From Acuticoccus sp. MNP-M23 (lineage in GTDB: Bacteria; Pseudomonadota; Alphaproteobacteria; Rhizobiales; Amorphaceae), in assembly GCF_031195445.1 (NCBI RefSeq), contig NZ_CP133480.1:3588501-3652500 (forward strand): a DNA stretch of 64,000 nucleotides, written 5' to 3'. Shown here piece after piece: positions 37,901-45,911 of this stretch; the stretch's first letter is position 1, and each line of letters opens with the position of its first letter. The notes beneath the pieces are model-generated. The model did no database searches. It saw only the letters and a program-made list of their open reading frames with translations, and was not told the origin of the DNA. A program made the position numbers and the translations under genes.

Positions 37901-38797
37901 CAGCGCGCCTGGATTGGCGCCTATGCCCGGCCATGGCCGGGCAATGTCGGCGTCTGGCGGCTGGATGACGACAACGGCTTCATTCTGGAGACCACCGTGA
38001 CGCGCCCGGCCTCCATGGGTCAGGTGATCGGCGGGATCGACGATGGACCCACGAGCCGATGGGACTATGGCGGTACGCTCGATGTTTTGATGTTCAATAC
38101 GCTGCTGGAGACCGAGTCGAGGCGGAACGTGCTGGACGGCGCCAACACGCTGGCGGTTCGGGCCGCCAACGGCGTCTGGGAGGTTGTTCAGTTCCGCCGG
38201 GCGGATTTGATTGGCGAGCGCACCTATCGTCTGTCGACGTTGTTGCGCGGCGGTCTTGGTACCGAGGATGCAACCGTTGCGGGGCTGCCTGTTGGCGCGC
38301 CCGTTGTGGTGCTGGACGACACACTGTCAGTCCTGCCGGTTCTGTCGGCCCACGTCGGGCAGCCGCAGACATACCGCGTCGGACCCCTTGTCGAAGGGGT
38401 TGGCGGGACCAACACGACGACCTTCAATTTCACGCCGACCGGCCGGGCGATCACGCCCTATGCGCCTGTGCATGTGAAGGCGCGCCGCCGAACCGCGAAC
38501 GCTGCCATGGATATCTCGTGGATCAGGCGCACGCGCATTGACGGAAACGAATGGCCGAACCGGACGACAGTCCCGCTCGGCGAAAGTGCAGAGATCTACC
38601 TCGTCGAGATTCTCGACCAGGGCGTTGTCGTCCGCTCGGCGGAGACAACCAAACCCATCTATTTGTATTCGCTGGCAAATCAGCTGGCCGACTTTGGCGT
38701 TGCGCAAACCGTTGTGACGGTGCGCGTGACCCAGATCGCGCCTGGCTTCGGCCCCGGCGTGCCCACGGAGGTGACGGTGAATGTCGAACAGCCTTAA
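34922..38797 (+). CDS. Large tail/host-specificity protein (GTA gp15, megatron)
   Basis: A 1291-residue tail protein. The first ~40 residues are hydrophobic and glycine-rich. A region of about 320-660 matches the GTA TIM-barrel-like domain (YGGAEQATHPWRGRI, WFTEVGCPA), and the following ~740-900 resembles the phage-tail_3 domain. It forms the baseplate and contacts the recipient surface. Its last 17 bases overlap the fibre gene. Confidence 0.93.
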   Translation: MATLVLQAAGQAVGGMFGPVGAFVGQAAGALAGNYIDQRLLGDNDTRSVGQLDDLSVQTATEGNPLPRIYGRMRVAGTLIWATDFVEHSATQSSGKGGGPSVREYSYTVSFAVALCEGPIARIGRVWADGDELDLTQVAMEVHTGRPDQDPDDVIAGIEDEAPAYRNTAYVVFAHLPVGPFGNRIPQLTFEVVRPIGALESTVRAVTIIPGATEFGYEPGEVKRVLAPGERTADNRHVGTAVSDFEASLDELQALCPNLERVALVVSWFGDDLRASDCTIQPCVEATERDTDTPWAVAGETRATAKLVSLDSEGRPSYGGTPSDSAVLNAIAALKARGLKVVFYPFILMDVPAGNGLADPYGGAEQATHPWRGRITVSPAPGETGSPDGTAAATADIAALVGSAAPGDYSTSGGKIVYGGPAEWSLRRMVLHYANLVALAGGVDAFLVGSELRGLTTVRGASGYPFVDALSALVDDVRGIVGGAVRISYAADWSEYFGHQPDAGTVSFHLDPLWSNANVDFIGIDNYWPLSDWRTGPHLDEALADTPHDDAYLTGNIVGGEGYDWYYADDAARAAQVRTPITGDWLYRYKDVKGWWSNQHYDRVGGVPVAQPTSWVPQSKPIWFTEVGCPAVSFGANQPNVFYDPKSSESRLPYFSTGRRDDAMQRAYLKAMLGAFDPAVSSDIDLFNPVSGVYAGRMIDPGTVHVWTWDARPWPVFPHRSDVWTDGENWERGHWLTGRLGAAPVADLLAALFADWGVPAPDISAVNTVLDGYLIARPQSLRDAIEDITAATSIVGADTGTGIRFVGLDRPSGALIEVDDLVELSAERPLLTEVRDEAAGLPVEERLRYFDSGRSFQVANARYRPLEASTRQIEVISVSASLNDGLATELAQLALSARWARRTTLRFALPPSAIAMLPGDIVTVRHDGRDRDVIVEEVEDVGHREVTGRTIDRVALAPTPTPGALTPSISFVTKSPPFAVGVNLPLIGDVVRDQRAWIGAYARPWPGNVGVWRLDDDNGFILETTVTRPASMGQVIGGIDDGPTSRWDYGGTLDVLMFNTLLETESRRNVLDGANTLAVRAANGVWEVVQFRRADLIGERTYRLSTLLRGGLGTEDATVAGLPVGAPVVVLDDTLSVLPVLSAHVGQPQTYRVGPLVEGVGGTNTTTFNFTPTGRAITPYAPVHVKARRRTANAAMDISWIRRTRIDGNEWPNRTTVPLGESAEIYLVEILDQGVVVRSAETTKPIYLYSLANQLADFGVAQTVVTVRVTQIAPGFGPGVPTEVTVNVEQP

Positions 38798-41700
38798 TCT
38801 GGAATTGCCCTATGTTGCGGGCGGTCAGGCGCAGAAGCATGTGACGGTGAATGATGCGTTCCGTCGCATCGACTCGGTGGTTCAGCTCACCGTTGAGGAC
38901 CGCGACCAAACTGCACCGCCGGTGTCGCCGCAGGAGGGGGAGCGCCATGTTGTGGCGGCCCCGGCTTCCGGCGCGTGGGCGGGCCAGGAATTCAACGTCG
39001 CCGCGTATCAGGACGGTGCGTGGGTCTTCTTCGAGCCGCGGGAAGGCTGGCTGGCATTCTCCCGCTCCGAACAGGCGCTTATCCTGTTCAACGGTACCAG
39101 CTGGGAGATCTTTACCGCAGTTGGCGCAGCGCAGACGGCGTCGATCTTCGGCGTGAACGGGACGGCGGACACCAGCAAGCGCCTTCAGGTGTTTTCGGAG
39201 GGTGTGCAGTTTGCCCCGGATGGCACCACGGGCAACCCGACGGGCAATGTGCGGGTCTACGTGAACAAGACCGGCGTTGCCGGCACAGCGGCGCACATTT
39301 TCCAGCGCGGCTACTCGGGGCGTGCGGAATTCGGCCTGCTCGGCTCGGATGATTTTTCGCTGAAGGTCTCGGACGACGGCAACACCTTCACCGAAGCATT
39401 TGCTGTTGGTGCGGCGGATGCGCGGGTCGATTTCTCGCAGCTGCCGGCAATTGGCGGCAGCGACGCGCTTCTTCTCAGCTTCGCCACGCGGGCCGACGCT
39501 GCGGCAGCCTCGATCCCGGCGGCGGTGAACCATATCGAGGTGCGCGGCTACAGCGCCGAGAATGACGGTGGTGGTGCGCGCTACTTCCGCGTTGGATCGC
39601 TGCCGGCGGACGGGCTTGGGTTCGGCAACGCCAGCGCGGGTTTCTGGTCTCTCCTGGGCGATACCGTGACGGCCAAGCAGGCTGGCGCTGCCGGCAATGG
39701 CGCAACGAACGACACCGGGGCGCTGATCCGCGCGTTCACCTCTGGCCGCAACGTCTATCTCGATACCGGCACATATTATGTGACCGACCAGCTTACGTCC
39801 GGAGCCATCTACCAGCGTGTGTTCGGGGCCGGTCGCGGCAAGGCCGTGATCAAGGTCGACAACCAGTTCCGGATGAATGCGGCGGGTGTGATCAAGCTGT
39901 CGCATTCTTTCACGTCGCTCGAAGACTTTACGATCGATTTCGACCAGTCGAGCGCATCGTCTCGCGCAACGCTGATCCAGTATCCGGCGGCGGTGAACCT
40001 CGTTGACCGGACGCGGGTGCGCCTCGCCAGGCTCCGCTTTCAGCGCGCCTACAACGGTGTGCTGGCCGACGGAAACTGCGGCGGCGCGATTTTCGACGAC
40101 GTCGAGTGCGGGTCTTTCAACATCGGTTTCAAGGTTGCCGGGTCGCTCGACACCGTGGAGCTGCGCAACTGCCGCGTGTGGCCGTATGATTTTGCAGGTT
40201 CCGCGGTTTTGTACGGGATCTACAGCGACGGGGCGACCTACGGCTTTCGCATTGGTGAATGCGACGACCTGAAGATGACCAACTGCACGCCGTTCCGCTC
40301 GCGGATCCTGTTTGAGAAAACCGGGACGAAGGCGCCGTTCGGCACGGTTAACGGATTGGCACTCGACGGGCGCTACTCCAGCATCGAGATGCAGGATGGC
40401 CAGATCACGATTTCCGGTCTCTACGCTTCGACGGACGTTGCCAACGACAAGTTCATCTTCCAGACGGGCGGCTCGCTCGCGATTTCCGACTTTCGCTTTT
40501 CGACCAATACGATCTCCAACGTGCCGATGGTGCATGTGGCCGGGCTGGAGGCGAGCTGCCTGATCCAGAACGGACGTGCGCTCATGGGGGCAAGTGCCAC
40601 CGCCGAGGGCTTCCTGGTGGCTGCAGGCAAGCTCACGGTTTCCAATGTGAGTTTCAGTCTCAACCCGACGGTGACGCGCGCCACCGCGGCGTGCATCCGG
40701 CAGGCTGCTGACGGGCAGCTGACGGCATTTGGCAATACGGTGAACGGGCCGAGCACCGGGTCGGGCCGATTCATCTGGGTGCAGACTGATGGCCACCATT
40801 CGGTCTTCGGCAACGACTCGAACGGGTGGGCGCTCGATTTTCCCGCCCTGAGGACCCTCGGGACATATGGGCCCAACCACGACGGGAATGCCCTGAGGCT
40901 GGACACCGTCCTTGCGGTCGGCCCGGTGGATTCCGGCTCAGAAGGTGGCGAACTGAGGCTCGATGGCGCGGGGAGTAACGCGGCTATCCGGGTCGATAAC
41001 TCGGCCGGCAATGCGCGCTTCTTCACGCTGGGTGCCGGCAAGTCCCTCAAGGTTATCTCGGCGGACGGGACGGGGTCGCTTTACGGCAATCGGCTTGAGT
41101 TCTCGGGCGGGCTTGCCTTGGGGCGCGGCGCATCCGACGAGCTCTCGTCGGTGTCCCTGGGAGAATTCGCGCTGTCGTCGGTCACAAGCGGATCGAACAA
41201 CCTGGCGATCGGGCGAGGTGCGTTTTCATCCATGACATCCGGCAACGGCAATATTGCAATCGGACAGAGCGCCGGTCTGTCATCGACGAGCGGGACGGGC
41301 AACGTGTTTTGCGGCTCACGCGCTGGCTCGACCATGACGACCGAGAGCGGGTCGACGCTCGTCGGCTTTAAGGCTGGTGAGTTCATATCCGGCGGGGGCA
41401 ACAACACGGCGGTCGGTCGCACCACGTTTTCCAACATCTCCGGCAGCCTCACCAACGCCACCGCGCTGGGTTTCAATGCGACCGTGCAGGGGTCCAACCA
41501 GGTTCAGCTGGGCAATTCGGCCACCACCACATACGCCTACGGTGCCGTTCAGAACCGCTCGGATGCCCGCGACAAGACCGATGTGCGCGACACGGTTCTG
41601 GGCCTCGAATTCGTGCGTGCGTTGCGGCCGGTGGATTTCCGCTGGGACTACCGGGAGGATTATCTGCGCCCGGCTGATGCAGAGGGTGACTGGGAGGCCC

Positions 41701-41942
41701 CGGCGCCGGGAAGCATGGCACGGCTGCGCTACCACCACGGCTTTCTGGCGCAGGACGTGGAAACGCTGATCGGCGCAACCGGCTGCGACTTCGGTGGCTA
41801 TCAGGACCACGCGATCAATGGTGGCAACGACGTAAAGTCTCTTGGCTACGAGGAGCTTCTGGCGCCGCTGGTGAAGGCTGTTCAGGAGCTTTGCGTGCGC
41901 CTCGACGCGCTGGAAGCGTGCGACGAGAACGAGCAGGACTGA
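38781..41942 (+). CDS. Tail fibre with DUF2793, beta-helix, beta-roll repeats and S74 auto-processing domain
   Basis: A 1053-residue fibre. Residues 1-110 match DUF2793, the adaptor to the tail. From about 296 a pectate-lyase-like beta-helix begins (AGAAGNGATNDTGALI). Residues ~793-920 contain trimeric-adhesin-like repeats (SGSNNLAIGRGAF, SGNGNIAIGQSAG, SGTGNVFCGSRAG). From ~925 a peptidase S74 intramolecular chaperone follows (NRSDARDK, then FVRALRPVDFRW and YHHGFLAQDVE), which should cleave itself off after trimerisation. The ATG at 38781 has GGAGG upstream. A receptor-binding role is inferred. Confidence 0.88.
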   Translation: MSNSLNLELPYVAGGQAQKHVTVNDAFRRIDSVVQLTVEDRDQTAPPVSPQEGERHVVAAPASGAWAGQEFNVAAYQDGAWVFFEPREGWLAFSRSEQALILFNGTSWEIFTAVGAAQTASIFGVNGTADTSKRLQVFSEGVQFAPDGTTGNPTGNVRVYVNKTGVAGTAAHIFQRGYSGRAEFGLLGSDDFSLKVSDDGNTFTEAFAVGAADARVDFSQLPAIGGSDALLLSFATRADAAAASIPAAVNHIEVRGYSAENDGGGARYFRVGSLPADGLGFGNASAGFWSLLGDTVTAKQAGAAGNGATNDTGALIRAFTSGRNVYLDTGTYYVTDQLTSGAIYQRVFGAGRGKAVIKVDNQFRMNAAGVIKLSHSFTSLEDFTIDFDQSSASSRATLIQYPAAVNLVDRTRVRLARLRFQRAYNGVLADGNCGGAIFDDVECGSFNIGFKVAGSLDTVELRNCRVWPYDFAGSAVLYGIYSDGATYGFRIGECDDLKMTNCTPFRSRILFEKTGTKAPFGTVNGLALDGRYSSIEMQDGQITISGLYASTDVANDKFIFQTGGSLAISDFRFSTNTISNVPMVHVAGLEASCLIQNGRALMGASATAEGFLVAAGKLTVSNVSFSLNPTVTRATAACIRQAADGQLTAFGNTVNGPSTGSGRFIWVQTDGHHSVFGNDSNGWALDFPALRTLGTYGPNHDGNALRLDTVLAVGPVDSGSEGGELRLDGAGSNAAIRVDNSAGNARFFTLGAGKSLKVISADGTGSLYGNRLEFSGGLALGRGASDELSSVSLGEFALSSVTSGSNNLAIGRGAFSSMTSGNGNIAIGQSAGLSSTSGTGNVFCGSRAGSTMTTESGSTLVGFKAGEFISGGGNNTAVGRTTFSNISGSLTNATALGFNATVQGSNQVQLGNSATTTYAYGAVQNRSDARDKTDVRDTVLGLEFVRALRPVDFRWDYREDYLRPADAEGDWEAPAPGSMARLRYHHGFLAQDVETLIGATGCDFGGYQDHAINGGNDVKSLGYEELLAPLVKAVQELCVRLDALEACDENEQD

Positions 41943-42013
41943 CCTGCTGCACGACCGCCGGACGGCACTGCCGCCGGTTCAATCATTCCCATTCATGAAC
42001 TTAGGAGTGCGTC

Positions 42014-42964
42014 ATGTCTGAGCGTGCGCCGTGGCTTGAGTATTTGTCAAACCACCTGGGCTTGCGGGAAATTGCAGGGCCAAAACACAACCCACTGATT
42101 GTGGAGTGGGGCCAGCAGTCGGGGATCGGCTGGTGGACCAATGACGAGGACGCGTGGTGCGCCGTCGCCGTAAACGGTGCGCTCGTCAACAGCGGTTATC
42201 CCTCGACGCGCTCCGCGCTTGCCCGCTCCTTCACGCGGTATGGCACACGGCTTGAAAAGCCGGTTCGTGGTGCCATCGTGGTGTTTCCGCGAGGCTCGAA
42301 CCCGCTTTACGGGCATGTGGGCATTGTGGAGACGGTGAACGCGAACGGAACCGTGACTGTCGTCAACGGCAACGTCAGCAATGAGGTGCGACGCTCGGTG
42401 TTTCGGAGCGCCTCGATCCTGCCGGACGGGATTCGCTGGCCTCCCGGCGCAATGCCGCCTCTGGAAGCCGGTGCGCACCAAAGCGATCTGCCGCTGGGTG
42501 TTCGGGTCCTGCGGCACGGATCTCGCGGCAAGGATGTGGAGGCGCTGCAGCGCGATCTCAATGTTCTCGGCTACGGCCTCGAAACAGACGGCGATTTTGG
42601 CGCTCGGACGCGCGATGCGGTGATGCGGTTCGAGGCTCGGCGTAGCCTGACTGCCGATGGTGCTGCGGACCCGGCGATGCTGGCGGCGCTCAGCACGGCG
42701 GTGTCGGACCGCAAGGAGCGGACCGCCCGGCGCAAGACAGCAGCCGCTGCCGCAAGCCCGATTGCCGGTGCCGGTGCAGTGGTGACTGCCGGTGCCCTTG
42801 CGCAGACCGGCGTGCAGATCGGGCGGGATGTTCAGTCCCTCAACGACGGCACCGTTTTCGGGCTGGTCATGGCTTTCTTGGTTGTGGCGGCGATTGGCGG
42901 GGTTCTGTTGTGGCGGTTTGCGCTGCGTCGTGCCGAAGGGCCGGCGCGGGAGGACGGGCTTTGA
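42014..42964 (+). CDS. Tail-anchored endolysin: CHAP-like (TIGR02594) domain, PG-binding repeat, C-terminal membrane segment
   Basis: A 316-residue predicted lysis enzyme. Cys49 (EDAWCAVAVNGAL) and His101 (YGHVGIVETV) are the expected catalytic residues of the CHAP/NlpC-like TIGR02594 fold. Residues ~160-235 form a PG_binding_1 repeat (RHGSRGKDVEALQRDLNVLG). A hydrophobic stretch at ~280-303 near the C-terminus (FGLVMAFLVVAAIGGVLLW) would anchor it in the membrane. The TAGGAG site at 42002-42007 supports the ATG. Release of particles by host lysis is the inferred role. Confidence 0.82.
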   Translation: MSERAPWLEYLSNHLGLREIAGPKHNPLIVEWGQQSGIGWWTNDEDAWCAVAVNGALVNSGYPSTRSALARSFTRYGTRLEKPVRGAIVVFPRGSNPLYGHVGIVETVNANGTVTVVNGNVSNEVRRSVFRSASILPDGIRWPPGAMPPLEAGAHQSDLPLGVRVLRHGSRGKDVEALQRDLNVLGYGLETDGDFGARTRDAVMRFEARRSLTADGAADPAMLAALSTAVSDRKERTARRKTAAAAASPIAGAGAVVTAGALAQTGVQIGRDVQSLNDGTVFGLVMAFLVVAAIGGVLLWRFALRRAEGPAREDGL

Positions 42965-43248
42965 CCATCCTTCTTCAACTCGTCGCAGCTGTTGGCTGGC
43001 GCGGGCTGATTGCCGGCGTGGTCGGCGCAGCGCTGTCGGCCGTTGCGGCATACCCCGCAGGACGCCTGGTCGAGCGGGCCGTGTGCAAGGAGCGCATCGT
43101 GCGCCGTCTTGCCGAGGTTGAACTTCAGAATCAGGAGACGCGCAATGCCAGGATCCAAGAGGCGCTCGATGCGCGCCGGACCGTTCGCCATGGGAATGCT
43201 TCTGCCGCTGATGGCGGCTTGCCAGACGACGGGTTCCGGCGGGATTGA
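42961..43248 (+). CDS. Rz-like inner-membrane spanin candidate
   Basis: A 95-residue protein with an N-terminal hydrophobic region (residues ~10-36) followed by a charged helical stretch (CKERIVRRLAEVELQNQETRNARIQ, coiled-coil-like). It starts at a TTG that overlaps the endolysin stop (TTGA). A lipoprotein gene is embedded over its 3' end in another frame, which is the classic Rz/Rz1 arrangement. A GTA-type holin is the main alternative. Confidence 0.6.
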   Translation: MTILLQLVAAVGWRGLIAGVVGAALSAVAAYPAGRLVERAVCKERIVRRLAEVELQNQETRNARIQEALDARRTVRHGNASAADGGLPDDGFRRD

Positions 43249-43405
43249 CGTGTCCTGCGCTGCGTTTGAGCCGATCGGCTGGTCGGCGACCGACAGCGGT
43301 GCGACCCAGCGAGAGGTCCGAGAGCACAACGCGGCCTGGTCCGCGTTGTGCAAGCAATCTGGTCCTGCGCAATTGAGTGACCGTTCTGCAACAAATCAGA
43401 AATGA
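43145..43405 (+). CDS. Rz1-like outer-membrane spanin lipoprotein candidate, overlapping the Rz-like gene
   Basis: An 86-residue protein with a basic start, a hydrophobic core and a lipobox ending LMAAC (lipidated Cys near residue 26), then a short polar mature part with three more cysteines. The ATG at 43145 is preceded seven bases upstream by AGGAG (43133-43137). The gene overlaps the Rz-like gene by 104 bp in a +1-related frame. Together they could span the envelope and fuse the two membranes after endolysin action. Confidence 0.65.
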   Translation: MPGSKRRSMRAGPFAMGMLLPLMAACQTTGSGGIDVSCAAFEPIGWSATDSGATQREVREHNAAWSALCKQSGPAQLSDRSATNQK

Positions 43406-43453
43406 CCGCCTGCGTTCATGCCGAATTCACGGCCCTAAAAGTATTTCGGCGGC

Positions 43454-43759
43454 ATGAGGAAAACGCTTGGCCTTATTCTGGTGTTCATGCTTCTGGCTTG
43501 GCCTGCGGCGCTGTCGGCGCTGTCGGCGCCTGCGGGCGCGCAGGCTGCGTGCCTGAACCGTCATGACCAGCGAGAGGCGATCAGCTCCGGCAAGGCGATT
43601 CGCCCTGCCGAGGTGCGCCGGAAGATCAGCGGGAAGGTGTTGCGTTTGCAATTGTGCCAGACGGCCGGTGGGTTGGTGTGGCAAGTGACGACCCTGCGGC
43701 TTAACGGGCGGGTGCTGGCACAAGTGCTGGACGCCCGCAGCGGCCGCAAGATCCGCTGA
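43454..43759 (+). CDS. Secreted PepSY-like small protein upstream of the FeuPQ pair
   Basis: A 101-residue exported protein: basic start, hydrophobic core, and signal-peptidase-like AGAQA site at about residues 27-31. The mature part (VRRKISGKVLRLQLCQ and TTLRLNGRVLAQVLDARSGRKIR) resembles a PepSY fold. It is 13 bp upstream of the response regulator, so it may act as a periplasmic inhibitor or ligand of the sensor kinase, as reported for a small protein of the FeuPQ system. Confidence 0.78.
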   Translation: MRKTLGLILVFMLLAWPAALSALSAPAGAQAACLNRHDQREAISSGKAIRPAEVRRKISGKVLRLQLCQTAGGLVWQVTTLRLNGRVLAQVLDARSGRKIR

Positions 43760-43772
43760 AGAAGGAAGAACG

Positions 43773-44441
43773 ATGCGTCTGCTCGTTGTGGAAGACGACC
43801 GCGATTTGAACCGACAGCTCTGCGAAGCGCTGAAAAAGGCCGACTTTGTTGTCGACACCGCCTTTGACGGGGAGGAGGGGCACTTCCTCGGTGATACCGA
43901 GCCCTACGATGCGGTTATCCTCGATCTCGGCCTGCCGGAGCTTGACGGGATCTCCGTGCTGGAACGCTGGCGGGATGCCAAGCGGACAATGCCTGTCCTG
44001 GTGCTGACGGCGCGTGACCGCTGGAGCGACAAGGTTGCCGGCATCGATGCCGGTGCGGACGATTACGTCTCCAAGCCGTTCCATATGGAAGAGGTGCTGG
44101 CCCGGGTTCGTGCGCTGATCCGTCGGTCCGCCGGCGTGGCGAGCAATGATTTCCGGTGCGGCCCGGTGCATCTGGACGCGCGGGCAAGCCGGGTGACGGT
44201 GGATGAGCAACCCGTCAAGCTGACCTCCCATGAATATCGTGTGCTTGCATACCTGATGCTTCACCAAGGGCGCATCGTGTCGCGGACCGAGCTGACGGAA
44301 CACCTTTACGATCAGGATTTTGACCGCGATTCCAATACGATCGAGGTCTTTGTCGGCCGCCTTCGAAAGAAGCTCCAAACCGATGTGATCGAGACAGTTC
44401 GCGGACTGGGTTACCGGATCACGCCGCCACAGAATGCTTAA
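43773..44441 (+). CDS. feuP: OmpR-family response regulator, FeuP-like
   Basis: A 222-residue regulator with a receiver domain (acidic pair DD8-9, phospho-acceptor Asp51 in ILDLGLP, Lys in VSKPF) and an OmpR-type winged helix (VKLTSHEYRVLAYLM, FVGRLRKKL, VRGLGYR). It overlaps the kinase gene by 8 bp. FeuP of rhizobia controls genes for osmotic adaptation such as cyclic-glucan export; the same role here is inferred. Confidence 0.88.
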   Translation: MRLLVVEDDRDLNRQLCEALKKADFVVDTAFDGEEGHFLGDTEPYDAVILDLGLPELDGISVLERWRDAKRTMPVLVLTARDRWSDKVAGIDAGADDYVSKPFHMEEVLARVRALIRRSAGVASNDFRCGPVHLDARASRVTVDEQPVKLTSHEYRVLAYLMLHQGRIVSRTELTEHLYDQDFDRDSNTIEVFVGRLRKKLQTDVIETVRGLGYRITPPQNA

Positions 44442-45801
44442 ATCTCTTTCGGCGCGCCTTCTTCTGACGTCGCTTGTGTGGAGCGTGATTGCGCTGATTG
44501 CGACGGGAGTCGTTCTTTCGACCGCGTTCCGCGAGACCGTGGAGGAGCGGTTCGATGAGACACTTAACGTCTATCTCTCGATCCTGATCGGACAGCTTGC
44601 CGACCCCAACACCGGAACGATCCAGCAGGCGATGCCGACCCTGGGCGACCCCCGTTTCATGCTGCCGCTTTCAGGCTGGTACTGGACGGTACTGGACGTG
44701 GATAAGCAGACTATTCTGATGGCGTCCGATAGTTTGGCTGGTGACGTGGTGGTCATCCCAGAAGCGATGCGGACGCTTGCACCGGGCGCAGTCTACCAAG
44801 GGTACGTGACCGGGCCGACCAGCGAACCGCTGCGCGCAGTGGCGCAGAAGATTGCCATTGAAGACGGGCAGTGGCTGCTTGCGATGGTGAGCGGAGACTC
44901 GTCCAGCATCGCCGAAGATACTGCCGTTTTTGCAGCCCGGCTCGCGATCTTTTTGGGTATCTTCGCGGCGATCCTCGTGGCGATCACCTTCATTCAGTGG
45001 CGCGTCAGTCTGCGGCCGTTGCATTCGTTGCGCCGTGAAATCGAAGCGGTGCAGGATGGGGCCGCAGCCCGTGTCGGCACGGAATATCCCCGCGAGATCG
45101 CGCCTATGGCCGAAGCCCTGAACACGCTGATCGACACGAACCGCGCGACGCTTGAGCGCGCGCGGCGCCATGTTGGCAACCTTGCCCATGCGCTGAAGAC
45201 CCCGCTCAGCGTGATGATGAACGATGCCGCGAGTGACACGACCCCGCTTGCCCGCTCGGTGCGCGAACAGACGCAGATCATGCAGCGGCAGCTGCGCTAC
45301 TATCTGGAACGGGCGCAGATGGCGGCAAAGGAGCGCATGATCGGCGCGTCGACGGATGTGGAAAGTGCGCTGGAGCGATTGTATCGCGCCATGTCACGAC
45401 TTGGTGAACGCAGGGGGATCGACGTTTCTCTGGAAATTTCGGAACCGCTGAAATTTGCTGGTGAGCGTCAGGATTTTGAGGAGATTGTCGGCAACCTGGT
45501 CGACAACGGGCTGAAGTGGGCCAAGGAGCGCGTTTTGATTGCGGTGGTCCCGGCGAAGACCACGCTGATGGGCCGGGCCAACATGATGCGCGTGACGATT
45601 GAAGATGACGGACCGGGTTTGACCGTGGAGCAGAGGCGCCGCGCCATGGCGCGCGGGCAGCGGCTGGATCAATCGAAGCCGGGGAGCGGGCTTGGCCTTT
45701 CGATCGTGTCGGAACTTGTTGAACTTTATGGCGGAACGCTTGACCTGGAAAGCTCCCCACTGGGGGGGCTCAAGGTCGTGATCACGCTGCCGCGCGGTTG
45801 A
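44434..45801 (+). CDS. feuQ: Sensor histidine kinase, FeuQ-like
   Basis: A 455-residue kinase with two membrane segments (about 8-30 and 165-190) flanking a periplasmic sensor, a HAMP-like linker, and the H-box LAHALKTPLSV with phosphorylated His252. N-box IVGNLVDNGLKWA and G-box GSGLGLSIV follow. The gene is coupled to feuP. PhoQ-type kinases share this layout, so a PhoQ-like sensor is the alternative name. Confidence 0.88.
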   Translation: MLKSLSARLLLTSLVWSVIALIATGVVLSTAFRETVEERFDETLNVYLSILIGQLADPNTGTIQQAMPTLGDPRFMLPLSGWYWTVLDVDKQTILMASDSLAGDVVVIPEAMRTLAPGAVYQGYVTGPTSEPLRAVAQKIAIEDGQWLLAMVSGDSSSIAEDTAVFAARLAIFLGIFAAILVAITFIQWRVSLRPLHSLRREIEAVQDGAAARVGTEYPREIAPMAEALNTLIDTNRATLERARRHVGNLAHALKTPLSVMMNDAASDTTPLARSVREQTQIMQRQLRYYLERAQMAAKERMIGASTDVESALERLYRAMSRLGERRGIDVSLEISEPLKFAGERQDFEEIVGNLVDNGLKWAKERVLIAVVPAKTTLMGRANMMRVTIEDDGPGLTVEQRRRAMARGQRLDQSKPGSGLGLSIVSELVELYGGTLDLESSPLGGLKVVITLPRG

Positions 45802-45911
45802 ACTTGCAGCTCCAGCGGTTACGTTTGTCCGGGTCTGTCGCCGTGTGACCGTCCTTAAGCGGCAGGTCTGACGGGTGGACTGTTCCGACCTTGTGAGAAT
45901 GGGAGCCCGGA

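Larger units (their letters stand above)
24730..43405 (+). mobile_element. Gene transfer agent (RcGTA-like) cluster with tail fibre and lysis genes
   Basis: Gene order TerS, TerL, portal, (two mini-genes), protease, capsid, connector, adaptor, DUF3168, major tail protein, tail chaperones, short tape measure, DUF2460, DUF2163, NlpC/P60 and a large tail protein is the conserved order of the Rhodobacter capsulatus GTA. It is followed by a tail fibre and lysis genes. The tape-measure gene is short, as in GTAs. No integrase, excisionase, repressor, replication gene or flanking direct repeat is seen, so a domesticated GTA is favoured over a prophage. All frames are intact. Confidence 0.88.

Noticed and set aside
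38523-40880. 785-codon minus-strand frame antisense to gp15 and the fibre gene
   Set aside because: Overlaps two well supported genes and has no recognisable domain.
24730-43405. Interpretation as an active integrated prophage
   Set aside because: No integrase, repressor, replication gene or attachment repeats; gene order and short tape measure match GTAs.
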